Source of the DNA: Acidobacteriota bacterium
GTDB lineage: Bacteria; Acidobacteriota; Terriglobia; Terriglobales; Acidobacteriaceae
DNA: 64,000 bases
Assembly (NCBI GenBank): GCA_021793405.1
Contig: JAJYSV010000002.1
Span: forward strand, 1 to 64,000
Direction: 5' to 3'
Position numbers and translations under genes: made by a program. Under the pieces are notes generated by a model, which saw only the letters and a program-made list of their open reading frames with translations, made no database searches and was not told the DNA's origin. Shown here piece by piece: positions 9,495 to 18,430 of this stretch (position 1 is the first letter of the stretch; each line of letters opens with the position of its first letter).

Positions 9495-10580
9495 ATGAAA
9501 GCAAGTAAAGAACCCGTGCGGCAGCCTGGAATCAAGGATATTGCAGATGCGCTTGGCATCTCGATCGGCACCGTGGACCGCGCCTTGCACGCGCGTCCAG
9601 GCGTAAATCCGACGACTTGCGCCCGAGTGCTGCGCATGGCCGACAAGCTTGGTTACCGGCCGAATGTGGCGGCCCGCGCTCTTAAGCTCAATCGCCATTT
9701 TCGTATCGAGGTGCAACTGCCCAAGGAGATTTCCTCTTTTTTCGGTCCAATGCGAGAGGGTATTCGCCATGCTGCCGCTGGACCGCTTGGCGCAAGCATC
9801 GAAATGCACTTTGCCGAATATCCGCGCCTCGATTGGGGCGATATCGAGTTGCTGGAAGCAGCCATCCCGAAAAAATATGACGGCATTGTTTGCTCTCCGA
9901 GTGATGCCGCCAAAGTCGGCCCCCTGATTGATGCACTGCAGCGCCAAGGGACTACCGTGGTGTGCGTCGGCTCGGATGCGCCTCGCAGCGAGCGCCTTGC
10001 CTCCATCGCCATCGACGGGTATGTCAGCGGTTCTCTCGCTGCCGAGTTGCTGATACACGCGCTTCCTTCGGCCAGTGTTGTCGCCGCCATTTCCGGCAAC
10101 TTGCGCATCCTCGATCACGCGGAGAAGCTGCGTGGCTATGCTGCAACCCTGGCGCTGCTCGCACCCCGCATCTCCTTGCTCCCCGTGTTGGAGTCCCACG
10201 ACAGTCCCAAAGAAGCCTATGACCAGACGAAGGACTTGCTGAAGCGGCATCCTGAGATGCAGGGGCTTTATGTCAGCACGGCCAACAGCCTTCCGGTGCT
10301 GAGGGCGGTTCGGGAGAAGAGTCGAGCGCGCGGCATGCGCATCGTCACAACAGATCTTTTCTCCGAACTGGCACCAATGATCGAAAACGGCGAAATCATG
10401 GCTACTCTTTATCAGCGGCCGTTCACTCAGGGACGACTGGCCATACAGTCGTTAGTGCATTTTCTGATCGAGGGTGTTCGTCCAAATCCAATCACTCGCC
10501 TCACTCCCCACATTGTGCTGCGCGGCAATCTCCCGATTTTCTACGAGTACGTTTCTACTACAGCTTCGATTTCTAGATAA
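9495..10580 (+). CDS. LacI-family transcriptional regulator
   Basis: A LacI-type DNA-binding domain lies at the N-terminus (PGIKDIADALGISIGTVDRALHARPGV, followed by the hinge-helix region GYRPNVAARAL). A periplasmic-binding-protein-like sugar-sensing domain follows from about residue 60. The domain contains VCSPSDAAKVGPLIDAL and a C-terminal segment GRLAIQSLVHFLIEG typical of family members that sense sugars. I prefer the ATG at 9495 because the helix-turn-helix begins about 12 residues later; the frame is open from 9447. It is divergent from the galactosidase operon and is its likely repressor or activator. Confidence 0.9.
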   Translation: MKASKEPVRQPGIKDIADALGISIGTVDRALHARPGVNPTTCARVLRMADKLGYRPNVAARALKLNRHFRIEVQLPKEISSFFGPMREGIRHAAAGPLGASIEMHFAEYPRLDWGDIELLEAAIPKKYDGIVCSPSDAAKVGPLIDALQRQGTTVVCVGSDAPRSERLASIAIDGYVSGSLAAELLIHALPSASVVAAISGNLRILDHAEKLRGYAATLALLAPRISLLPVLESHDSPKEAYDQTKDLLKRHPEMQGLYVSTANSLPVLRAVREKSRARGMRIVTTDLFSELAPMIENGEIMATLYQRPFTQGRLAIQSLVHFLIEGVRPNPITRLTPHIVLRGNLPIFYEYVSTTASISR

Positions 10581-10923
10581 TCGTCAAGATATGTTTTCTG
10601 TCGGTATTATCGACGCGACGATTACGAACAGTCCTGTCGAAAACCAGCGGTGATCCATGGCAAAGCCGACGCCATTTCTAACAAGGGAACTCTTGCTTGC
10701 CAAGGCACACAATTCCGTCGGAAGCTCCCGCAAAATAGATCCTTGACACTGCTGCATTGCGTGATGTAGGTTGGGTGCCGTTTACGTACACGCTCGAAGC
10801 GGGTTGTGTTCGTCAATCGGGGTAAACGTCGGACGCCTACTTCTTTATCTGTCCATATGGAAAAACGTTGTGCCCTAAGCGCACGAAATATTTATGAAGA
10901 ACGACGACCGCTGGAGATTATGA
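10581..10923. other. Intergenic leader of the sulfatase gene
   Basis: This 343-base gap has no supported gene. It holds TTGACA at 10743-10748; 17 bases on, the match to a -10 box is poor (GTAGGT), so the promoter is weakly supported. The second candidate LacI operator follows directly at 10780. An SD-like GGAG lies 7 bases before the sulfatase ATG. Confidence 0.4.
10780..10795. promoter_or_regulatory. Second candidate LacI-type operator
   Basis: The bases GTTTACGTACACGCTC match the site at 9283 in 13 of 16 positions. The location, about 30 bases beyond a TTGACA element and 130 bases before the sulfatase, fits repression at or just after a transcription start. This would place the sulfatase in the regulon of the LacI protein at 9495. 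It is a comparison of only two sites, so chance is possible. Confidence 0.3.
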
Positions 10924-12420
10924 ATGCACACCCGCCGGAAGTTTATTGCAGGTCTCGCAGGCTCAGCGGCGATGGCTGCATGTGACAGCCTGCCAGCCCT
11001 GTCATCCCCGCGAATAACCGCAAGCGCACAGGGCAAGCCGAACATCATCTTCTTCCTGGTGGATGACCTTGGCTGGGGCGATCTCGGCTGTTACGGCGAC
11101 ACATTCCACGAGACACCGAACATCAATCAATTCGCCCACGACGGGCTTAGATTCACCGATGCATATGCTGGGGCCCCGGTCTGCTCTCCCAGTCGCGCCT
11201 GTATCCTCACGGGTAAGGCACCGGCCCGCCTGCACCTGACACAATGGATCCCTGGGAACACCTATCCGAACAAAAAGCTATTGGAAGCCCCCACTCCAAC
11301 TCACCTTGCACTTGATGTACCCACGCTGGCGGAACGGCTGAAGGCACTCGGTTATAAAACAGGGGCCATCGGCAAGTGGCACTTAGGCGGCGATGGGTAC
11401 TTGCCTGAAAACTTCGGATTCGAAGTCAACGTTGCGGGCGATAAGCATGGCAGCCCGGGACCACCCAATCATTATTTCGGTCCCTTCCACTATCACAATC
11501 TGAATGGCTATACAGACCATGATTACCTCACTGATGTGTTGACCAGAAAGATGGATCAGTTCATCAGCGATGCAAGCAAGCAAGGCCCTTTCTTTCTCTA
11601 TATGGCCGAATATGCGGTGCATATTCCCTTACAGGCGCCGCAGACGCTGACCGACCCTTACATCGCAAAGAACGCAGGGAAGGGCGAGCCAGACCCGGTG
11701 TATGCCGCCATGGTTCAGAGCGTGGACACAGCACTGGGCAACTTGCGAGCTTTATTGAAGAAAACTGGCGTGGCGGACAATACCGTCATCATTCTGACAT
11801 CCGACAATGGCGGGGTTGGTTTCCAGGGCAAACGCTTGCATCGGATTGCCGACAATGGCCCGTACCGGGCGGGCAAAGGTTTTTTGTACGAAGGAGGGAT
11901 TCGCGAACCGCTCATTATTTACTGGCCAGGGGTAACGACGCCGGGGACGGTTTGCGACGTGCCGGTGATCGGAATGGATTTTACACCGACCATCCTAAAC
12001 CTGGTACATGGCGGTGCAGCGCCCGCTCCGTGCGATGGACTGGATATCAGCTCGCTATTCAAGAGCCCAAACTCATCCCTTACTCGGGACACGCTCTATT
12101 GGCACTATCCACATTACAGCGATCAAGGCGGGACTCCATCCGGAGCCATCCGCGAGGGCGACTGGAAGTTGATTGAGTTCTTTGAAGATAACCACGTGGA
12201 ACTCTACAACCTAAAGCTCGATCCAGGTGAACAATACGATTTTGCGTCGAGCTTTTCGGATAAGGCGCTCGACCTGCGCCGCAAATTACAGGCCTGGCGC
12301 GAAAGTGTAAACGCGCGAATGCCCACCCCAAACCCAAATTTCAACCCCATTGAAGCCAACGTAAGAATCGGACCTCCTGGCTGTAGTTGGGAACCTATTC
12401 GAAATTGTTTAGAAGACTAA
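10924..12420 (+). CDS. Exported sulfatase (formylglycine type)
   Basis: The 498-residue enzyme belongs to the formylglycine-dependent sulfatases. Cys87 in CSPSRACILTGK matches the C-x-P-S-R signature whose Cys is converted to formylglycine. The metal site begins with FLVDDLGWGDLGCYG, and a second metal region is TSDNGG near residue 292. An N-terminal RR-containing hydrophobic stretch (HTRRKFIAGLAGSAAMAAC) suggests Tat export, possibly as a lipoprotein at the Cys. The GGAG upstream of 10924 supports the start. It would remove sulfate esters from a glycan or glycolipid. A sulfatase-maturating enzyme is not encoded in this window. Confidence 0.93.
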   Translation: MHTRRKFIAGLAGSAAMAACDSLPALSSPRITASAQGKPNIIFFLVDDLGWGDLGCYGDTFHETPNINQFAHDGLRFTDAYAGAPVCSPSRACILTGKAPARLHLTQWIPGNTYPNKKLLEAPTPTHLALDVPTLAERLKALGYKTGAIGKWHLGGDGYLPENFGFEVNVAGDKHGSPGPPNHYFGPFHYHNLNGYTDHDYLTDVLTRKMDQFISDASKQGPFFLYMAEYAVHIPLQAPQTLTDPYIAKNAGKGEPDPVYAAMVQSVDTALGNLRALLKKTGVADNTVIILTSDNGGVGFQGKRLHRIADNGPYRAGKGFLYEGGIREPLIIYWPGVTTPGTVCDVPVIGMDFTPTILNLVHGGAAPAPCDGLDISSLFKSPNSSLTRDTLYWHYPHYSDQGGTPSGAIREGDWKLIEFFEDNHVELYNLKLDPGEQYDFASSFSDKALDLRRKLQAWRESVNARMPTPNPNFNPIEANVRIGPPGCSWEPIRNCLED

Positions 12421-12435
12421 ACGACCGCCGCACCA

Positions 12436-12540
12436 CCAGAATGACATTGACGCTTTCGTTCCACCTAGGCGCTATGCAGATAGTTTTTCGTGGTTACTCT
12501 ATCGCTCGCGACTCGAGGCGCAGCAGCAGAATGACATTGA
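12436..12540. repeat. 14-bp direct repeat spaced by 90 bases
   Basis: The 14-mer CAGAATGACATTGA occurs at 12437-12450 and again at 12527-12540, exactly 90 bases apart, between the intact sulfatase and the sulfatase remnant. Such repeats often mark deletion endpoints or a duplication scar. The surrounding bases otherwise differ. Confidence 0.6.
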
Positions 12541-12569
12541 TTCCCTCTATCATCCGCAAAGTCCGGATT

Positions 12570-12905
12570 ATGCCGCTGGCGCAGGGCCAGAAAGCGCGCG
12601 AGGCGTGGGATTCCACGGCGTACTTTCAAATTAGCCAATCGATCTGCGGAAGAGGTATTCGCACTCGCGACTGGTGCTACTGCGCTTTTGATCCAACGGT
12701 GAAACATGGCAATGCTGAGTACGGCAAACAATACCAGAACTTTGCGCTGTATTCCATCGCGGGCGATCCGGCCGAGATGGTGACCATGGTCGCGCGCCCA
12801 GAGTACAAACATATTGCCGACCAACTCCGCGATGAGTTACAAAAACGCATGGTTGCCGCAGGCGAGCCGGAGACAACTATTACGCCTATCCACTATTATG
12901 CGTAG
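12570..12905 (+). pseudogene. C-terminal remnant of a second sulfatase
   Basis: The frame encodes about 111 residues that match only the C-terminal part of a sulfatase: FQISQS..GRGIRTRDWCYCAFDP, then a DPAEMV-type metal-adjacent loop, then PEYKHIADQLRDELQKRMVAAGE. The catalytic N-terminal domain, including the formylglycine site, is missing. The residues between 12421 and 12569 do not resemble a sulfatase. It therefore looks like a decayed gene, perhaps left after deletion within a tandem sulfatase pair. The ATG at 12570 may not be used. Confidence 0.75.
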
Positions 12906-12996
12906 CCGAGACCAACCTCTGTCATTCAAAATCAACGTGAGCGTCCGGCAAGCGTGTGTAGCTGCGAAATAAATGCGGGAATTTGAGGGGCGGCGC

Positions 12997-15972
12997 TTAC
13001 CGCTGCACCCGATGCAAAACCACCGGGATGCTTGAGGGCCGGTGGAAAGATGGATTTCTTGAAGGATCCGATCCATTGGGCGGAGGTCCAATGGCCGGTT
13101 GCGGGGCCGCCGGCGTCTCGCGGTGCGGCATCCGGGAGGGGACCTCGACCTTTCGCTGGAGATCGATTCGGTCCCCGGTCACACGTCCCGAATAGGTGCT
13201 ATTGCCGACCTTGAACGAGATATTGCTGCCATCCAATTTGCCGTTTTCTATAGGGATGGGCGTTTCGTCTCCATTAAAGAAGCCACCGTCGCCCTCCACG
13301 GTGCCCGTAAGGCTGCTTTCACTCTGGACTAGAGTAAACACCATGGTTCCATTGCCCACGAGGAATGCAAGCGGGCCGGTAACAGCGTCCGACGACGGCA
13401 GGGGGCGCCACAGGCCAGTAATACCCGAGCCGACTGGAACTTCGCGACTCCATACTTCCGCCTGCGGACGGAGTTTCACCGCCTTTGCGTCAATCGTCAC
13501 GCTGGCTGGCGCGAGTCCGGGCGACGTAGCTTGAACGGTGATACTCCCATCCGCTTTGGTGGACTGGACAATCGCCATGCAAAGGCCGGAGAAGGCTCTT
13601 CGGGACGCGCCCTTGTCGGACTCTTGGTCGGTGGGGTCGCCGTTGCCAACGCCGATCAGATGTCCGCTGCCGGAGACGCTGAATGCCACTTCATTGTTGG
13701 TAATCGGTACAACGCGGTCCTGTGCATCGCGAACCTCGACGGCGAACATGGCGACGTCTTCCCCATCGGCGTTGATCGTTCGCCGGTCGGCTTTCATCGC
13801 CAACTTTGCAGCGGGGCCTGTGGTTTCCCGCTTGGCCGTCATCGCCAGCTTGCCGTCTTTATAGCCGCGTGCCTCAATCACGCCAGGAGCATAGCTGACG
13901 TTCCACGCCACATGCGAATCCTTTTTCACTTCCTTTGTGCCGAGGCTCTGTCCGTTGATGAGCAACTCGACCTTGTCCAGGTTCGAATAGACCCAGACGG
14001 CAATCTCTTTTCCCTCCATGCCCGGCCAGTTCCAATGCGGAAAGAGGTGAAGAACCGGCTTTGAAGTCCACCAGGACTGGTAGTAGTAAAACGAGTCCTT
14101 GGGGAAGCCGCAGGTATCGATGATCCCGTACTGCGAACTGATGTTGGGCCACTCGTTGGGCGAGGGCTCTCCGCGATAGTCGAAGCCTGTCCAGACAAAC
14201 CCTCCCGCGAGCCAGGGCTGTGCATTGCAGAAACTCCACCAGCCTTCAGCCGATGCGCGGCCGGTTGTGGTGTATGGATCGTACGAGCCCACATAGCCTT
14301 TTGCCGGGTCGGTAACGTAAATGCCGCGCGTGCCAACGGCGCTGACGGTCTCAGTGCCGATGACGGGTTTGCCGGGATGGGCTTTGTGGTATGCCGCGGC
14401 ACCGGGATCCATGTAGTTGTAGCCGACGACGTCGCAAACGGCCAGGCCGCCGGTTCCGATGGCCCCGGTGGGGGCGATGGAGACGGGCCGCGTGCCATCG
14501 TATTCAGTGGCGACTGCTTTCATCGCGTCCAGGATCAGCACACCTCTTTCGGTGTTCGCCACTCGCTCTTCATTTCCCATTGACCACATGAAGACGCTCG
14601 GATGATTGCGATCACGGCGCACCAGGTTACCGAACTCACTGAGCCCTTCGGGATTGGAAGACATCATGCGCGTCTCATCGAAGACCAGCATCCCCAGTTC
14701 GTCACAGGCATCGAGCAGTTCGGGAGTAGGAGGGTTGTGGGAGGTGCGCAAGGCGTTGCAGCCCATATCCTGAAGCCTCCGGACGCGGTAGTACTGCACG
14801 GCGTCGGGCAGCGCCACTCCTAGGCCTGCGTGGTCCTGGTGATTGCAGGTTCCTTTCACCTTGACGGATTTGCCGTTAAGGAAGAAGCCCTCTTCCGAGT
14901 CGAACTTTATGGTGCGAATGCCGAACGGCGTCACGTAGCGATCGACGACCTGGTCTCCCGCCCGAATCTCCGTAACGAGTTTGTAGAGGTTTCTCTCTTC
15001 GAGGGACCATAGCAGGGGGCTGTTCACTACACACTTCTGCTCGTATGTGCGCTCTTCTCCTTTGGGAATGGAGGCGAGAGCAGTGGTGACTTTTTCCACC
15101 GCCTTGCCAGAGGGGTCAAGCACCGTGGAAATAACGCGTGCACTCTGCGCGCGGTTGCCATGGTTGCTCACCTCGGTGCGGATGGAGAGAGCAGCTTCAC
15201 CGGGCCGAACCTGGGCAGAGACGAAGGTGCCCCATTTCTTCACGTGAACTGGATCAGTCTTGACCAGCCAGACATGGCGGTAAATCCCGGCGCCCTCGTA
15301 AAACCAGCCGTCGCTCCGGGTGGCATCAACGCGAACTAGCAAGACGTTTCTACCGCCGGGATTGGCAAAGTCGGTTACGTCGAAGCTGAAAGGATCGTAT
15401 CCGCCGCTGTGGTTGCCGATGTAAAAGCCGTTGAGCACCACCATGGTTTCACGGTATGAACCATCGAACTCGATGGTAAGCCGCTTGCCTGCGTCAGCGG
15501 CGGGAAGGTCAAAGATACGGCGATACCAACCGACGCTGGTGGTCGGATACGTACGGCCAAGCGGGTAGAATCCTTTGCTGGCAAGAGCGGGGTCGTTTTG
15601 AAATGGCAGCTCGATCGCCCAATCGTGGGGTAGATTCACAGGCTGCCAGTCGCCATCGTCGAACGCTAGCGCGCCAGCGGGAAGAAAGTTTCCAGTCTTC
15701 TGGAAGTTACCAATCCTTCCATCTCCGAATTCGAAATCCTGGGAAGGATCGTCGGCATTGCCGAAGTGGAAGCGCCAGCCGAAATCGAGGAGGAGACGCT
15801 CGCGTCCGGCTCCGGGCATCGAAGTTTCGCGCGGTGCACTTTTGGGAAGTGGTTCAGAATTCTGTCCGGTTTGGAGCGCGACGCCCATGGGGCCGAGACC
15901 CTGGGCTGCTGCAACAGCGGCGGGCACCATCAGGCTTGTCTTCAACAGATCGCGGCGTGAAAAGCTTTTCAT
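12997..15972 (-). CDS. Tat-exported GH2 beta-galactosidase-like enzyme
   Basis: This is a 991-residue family 2 glycosidase. The N-terminus (FSRRDLLKTSLMVPAAVAAA) is a Tat signal. The sugar-binding domain (about 55-215), Ig-like domain (about 220-335) and TIM barrel (about 340-640) follow, with acid/base Glu468 in MGNEERV and nucleophile Glu541 in IGTETVS. Downstream are a DUF4982-type domain and an invasin-like Ig domain (KADRRTINADGEDVAMFAVEV), and a further roughly 120-residue module with a Pro-rich tail that I do not recognise. The gene converges with the sulfatase region and diverges from GH42. Exact specificity (galactoside, glucuronide or other) is inferred from context only. Confidence 0.9.
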   Translation of the reverse strand: MKSFSRRDLLKTSLMVPAAVAAAQGLGPMGVALQTGQNSEPLPKSAPRETSMPGAGRERLLLDFGWRFHFGNADDPSQDFEFGDGRIGNFQKTGNFLPAGALAFDDGDWQPVNLPHDWAIELPFQNDPALASKGFYPLGRTYPTTSVGWYRRIFDLPAADAGKRLTIEFDGSYRETMVVLNGFYIGNHSGGYDPFSFDVTDFANPGGRNVLLVRVDATRSDGWFYEGAGIYRHVWLVKTDPVHVKKWGTFVSAQVRPGEAALSIRTEVSNHGNRAQSARVISTVLDPSGKAVEKVTTALASIPKGEERTYEQKCVVNSPLLWSLEERNLYKLVTEIRAGDQVVDRYVTPFGIRTIKFDSEEGFFLNGKSVKVKGTCNHQDHAGLGVALPDAVQYYRVRRLQDMGCNALRTSHNPPTPELLDACDELGMLVFDETRMMSSNPEGLSEFGNLVRRDRNHPSVFMWSMGNEERVANTERGVLILDAMKAVATEYDGTRPVSIAPTGAIGTGGLAVCDVVGYNYMDPGAAAYHKAHPGKPVIGTETVSAVGTRGIYVTDPAKGYVGSYDPYTTTGRASAEGWWSFCNAQPWLAGGFVWTGFDYRGEPSPNEWPNISSQYGIIDTCGFPKDSFYYYQSWWTSKPVLHLFPHWNWPGMEGKEIAVWVYSNLDKVELLINGQSLGTKEVKKDSHVAWNVSYAPGVIEARGYKDGKLAMTAKRETTGPAAKLAMKADRRTINADGEDVAMFAVEVRDAQDRVVPITNNEVAFSVSGSGHLIGVGNGDPTDQESDKGASRRAFSGLCMAIVQSTKADGSITVQATSPGLAPASVTIDAKAVKLRPQAEVWSREVPVGSGITGLWRPLPSSDAVTGPLAFLVGNGTMVFTLVQSESSLTGTVEGDGGFFNGDETPIPIENGKLDGSNISFKVGNSTYSGRVTGDRIDLQRKVEVPSRMPHRETPAAPQPAIGPPPNGSDPSRNPSFHRPSSIPVVLHRVQR

Positions 15973-16265
15973 TCTTTCCCCTCCAGAGACAGTTTTGCGA
16001 GTTGGAAATGCTTACAGCAGATGAGTATAGCGGAGCATGCCAACTACCAATCTGAGCGACGGCACGCCGGGCATCGATTCGTCCGCAACGACAGTTCTCC
16101 GCAACTCGGGTAATCAGGTCCGCCGGCTGGGCAATACGCCCTCAGCTTAACCATAATGTCAGACCTACAATTTACTCAATGATCCGGATGAGGCCGTTTT
16201 TCCGTGAGGGAGGCGGCCTCATCGATTGTAAGATCTAAACCGTTGCTGGAAGAAAGAGGTTGCGG
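15973..16265. other. Divergent intergenic region GH2/GH42
   Basis: This gap of about 290 bases separates two divergent exported glycosidase genes and should hold both promoters. The only clear structure is the inverted repeat at 16187-16223. No small gene is supported. Confidence 0.5.
16187..16223. promoter_or_regulatory. 10-bp inverted repeat upstream of GH42
   Basis: The arms GATGAGGCCG (16187-16196) and CGGCCTCATC (16214-16223) are perfect complements with a 17-base spacer. The element ends 42 bases before the GTG start of GH42. It could be a dimeric operator or a leader hairpin. It does not resemble the two candidate LacI sites. Confidence 0.4.
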
Positions 16266-18419
16266 GTGGACCGAAGGACATTCAATAAGCTGGCTGGTCT
16301 TGCGGGAATGAGCGCTCTCGTGGGACCAGTGGGAACAGCCCAGGCACGGGGCACGGTCAACACTGGAAAAGAGGGCCGAAAGCTCTGGAATCACTATTTC
16401 CTGGGAACGGCATATTATCCGGAATGGTGGGAGCCTTCAGAATGGGAAGTAGATTTCCGCCAAATGCGGGAACTGGGAATCAACACGGTCCGGATGGGAG
16501 AGTTTGCCTGGGCGATCTATGAACCCACGCCCGGGAAGTTTGAGTTTGACTGGATGGATCGAGCCATTGCTCTGGCAAACCACCACGGGATTGATGTGAT
16601 TCTCGGCACGCCGACGGCGTCGGTGCCCCCTTGGTTATATCAATTGCACCCGGACGTTTTGACAGGCGATGTCATTGGTCCATACACCTATGGCGGACGA
16701 AAGGGTTATTGCACCAGTAGTCCGAGTTATCAAGCAGCGTGTGAACGCATCGTGACCGCGCTGGCCGAGCACTACGGCCATCATCCGGGCGTGATCGGCT
16801 GGCAGCTTGATAATGAGCCGGGATTTCCATTCGAGGCGTTCGATCCCGATTCTGAGAGAGCGTTTCGAGTGTGGCTCCAGAGGCGCTACGGAACGCTGGA
16901 CGCGCTGAACCGCGATTGGAACGGCGCATTCTGGAGCAATCAATATACCGACTGGTCGCAAATTCACTTCCCGAAGAATTCCGCGGAGGGCGGGTGGCAG
17001 CCCGCGATCACTCTGGCCTATCGGCAGTTCTTTTCGGATTCGTTTCTGAATCATTTACGGCGCCAGGCGGTTATTCTCCGAAAAGCGATAAAAGATCAAT
17101 TCATCTCCACGAACTGGCCGAGCCCCGCCTGGTCGGTGGATGTCTTTGCCGCTGCGACGGAGTTTCTAGATGCGACTGCCTGGGATAACTATGTCATCGC
17201 CCCAGGTGTGAGTGGATTCCAGAACCAATATATTGCAGGCTTCAATCACGATTTGTCGCGGTGCGCCGGGCCCCGTCAGCGGTTCTTTTGCGCGGAGCAG
17301 ATGGCATATGTCCCGGCCAGCGCGGCCGATGAAGGTCTGCGGCTGCAGGCATACATCAATCTCGCACATGGAAGTCACGGCCATCTCTACTTCGAGTGGC
17401 GTCGTCCGCTGGCCGGCAACGAGCAATTCCGGCCTTCCTTCATCCAAGCCTTCGACGGGTCGATCCCGGCGAAACCGATCTTCGAGCAAATCGGCAGAGA
17501 GTTCGCGCGTCTTGGTCCGCGCCTGGCGGAAGCGGTCACGCGCGCGGACATCGCTCTGCTCTACAATTTCGATAACGAATGGTCGCAGGGATTCGGATCG
17601 ATTGGTCCTAAGGGTCGACCATACAATAGCGAAGAGGGTCACTACTATCGCGGCATCAAGGTGCTACAGCGAAATGTCGATGTTGTCCCGGTGTCGGTAG
17701 ACTTTTCAGGTTACACGTTGATCGTCGCACCGAATCTGCACCTGGTCGATGATGCGACTGTTACGCGATTGCGGGCATTCGTGTCTCGCGGCGGAATTCT
17801 TGTTCTCAATTACCGCGCCGGCACGCAGAAAATGGATGTCAGCATGAGGCGAGTGCTCCCGCCGGGCCCGTTCGCAGAAATGGCGGGGGTGACCGCAGAA
17901 GCGAACGAAGTGGACTTCATTGAGTATCCGGTCTTGGAAAAGGCTGGATTCGGAATCAGCCTGTCGGGAAGCGACACGGTTTTCCGTCCGCACACGATTC
18001 TTGAATCGCTCACGCTTCATGGTGCCGAACCGATCGCGACGTTTCGCGGAGGCAGGATGACAGGCCGACCGGCGATCACTCGCAATCGGCACGGACGAGG
18101 CTGGGTTTTCTATGTGGGGACGGATTGCGCCGACGAAGGTTTTTACGAAGCCCTTGCCCGCGAGGTCGGAACTACAGGCAAGCTGTCTCCACTGATCGCT
18201 GCGCCTGATGGCGTGGAAGTGGTGAGTCGAGAAGATGCTGAGGCAACCTACTATTTTCTGCTGAACCTCACCGAGACGGCGCATAGCGATATCGCATTGC
18301 CCAAGCCAATGGATGATGTGGTCGCGGAACGAACGGGTCTGACACAAGTGTCTCTGGGACCACTCGAAGTCGCCGTGCTAGCGTCGCCAAAAGAGGCGCA
18401 ATTCCTGAATGCCCGATAA
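16266..18419 (+). CDS. Tat-exported GH42 beta-galactosidase
   Basis: The protein of about 717 residues begins with a Tat-like signal (DRRTFNKLAGLAGMSALVGP) and continues with the GH42 barrel (LGTAYYPEWWEPSEWEVD). The acid/base is Glu184 in QLDNEPG and the nucleophile is about Glu344 in FFCAEQMAY. A trimerisation-type domain (TLIVAPNLHLVDDATVTRLRAFV) and a C-terminal beta domain follow, giving the usual GH42 length. I prefer the GTG at 16266, which has AGAGG six bases upstream, over the TTG at 16260. It would hydrolyse beta-galactosides released by the sulfatase and other exported enzymes. Confidence 0.93.
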   Translation: MDRRTFNKLAGLAGMSALVGPVGTAQARGTVNTGKEGRKLWNHYFLGTAYYPEWWEPSEWEVDFRQMRELGINTVRMGEFAWAIYEPTPGKFEFDWMDRAIALANHHGIDVILGTPTASVPPWLYQLHPDVLTGDVIGPYTYGGRKGYCTSSPSYQAACERIVTALAEHYGHHPGVIGWQLDNEPGFPFEAFDPDSERAFRVWLQRRYGTLDALNRDWNGAFWSNQYTDWSQIHFPKNSAEGGWQPAITLAYRQFFSDSFLNHLRRQAVILRKAIKDQFISTNWPSPAWSVDVFAAATEFLDATAWDNYVIAPGVSGFQNQYIAGFNHDLSRCAGPRQRFFCAEQMAYVPASAADEGLRLQAYINLAHGSHGHLYFEWRRPLAGNEQFRPSFIQAFDGSIPAKPIFEQIGREFARLGPRLAEAVTRADIALLYNFDNEWSQGFGSIGPKGRPYNSEEGHYYRGIKVLQRNVDVVPVSVDFSGYTLIVAPNLHLVDDATVTRLRAFVSRGGILVLNYRAGTQKMDVSMRRVLPPGPFAEMAGVTAEANEVDFIEYPVLEKAGFGISLSGSDTVFRPHTILESLTLHGAEPIATFRGGRMTGRPAITRNRHGRGWVFYVGTDCADEGFYEALAREVGTTGKLSPLIAAPDGVEVVSREDAEATYYFLLNLTETAHSDIALPKPMDDVVAERTGLTQVSLGPLEVAVLASPKEAQFLNAR

Positions 18420-18430
18420 CGCCTTTTCCC

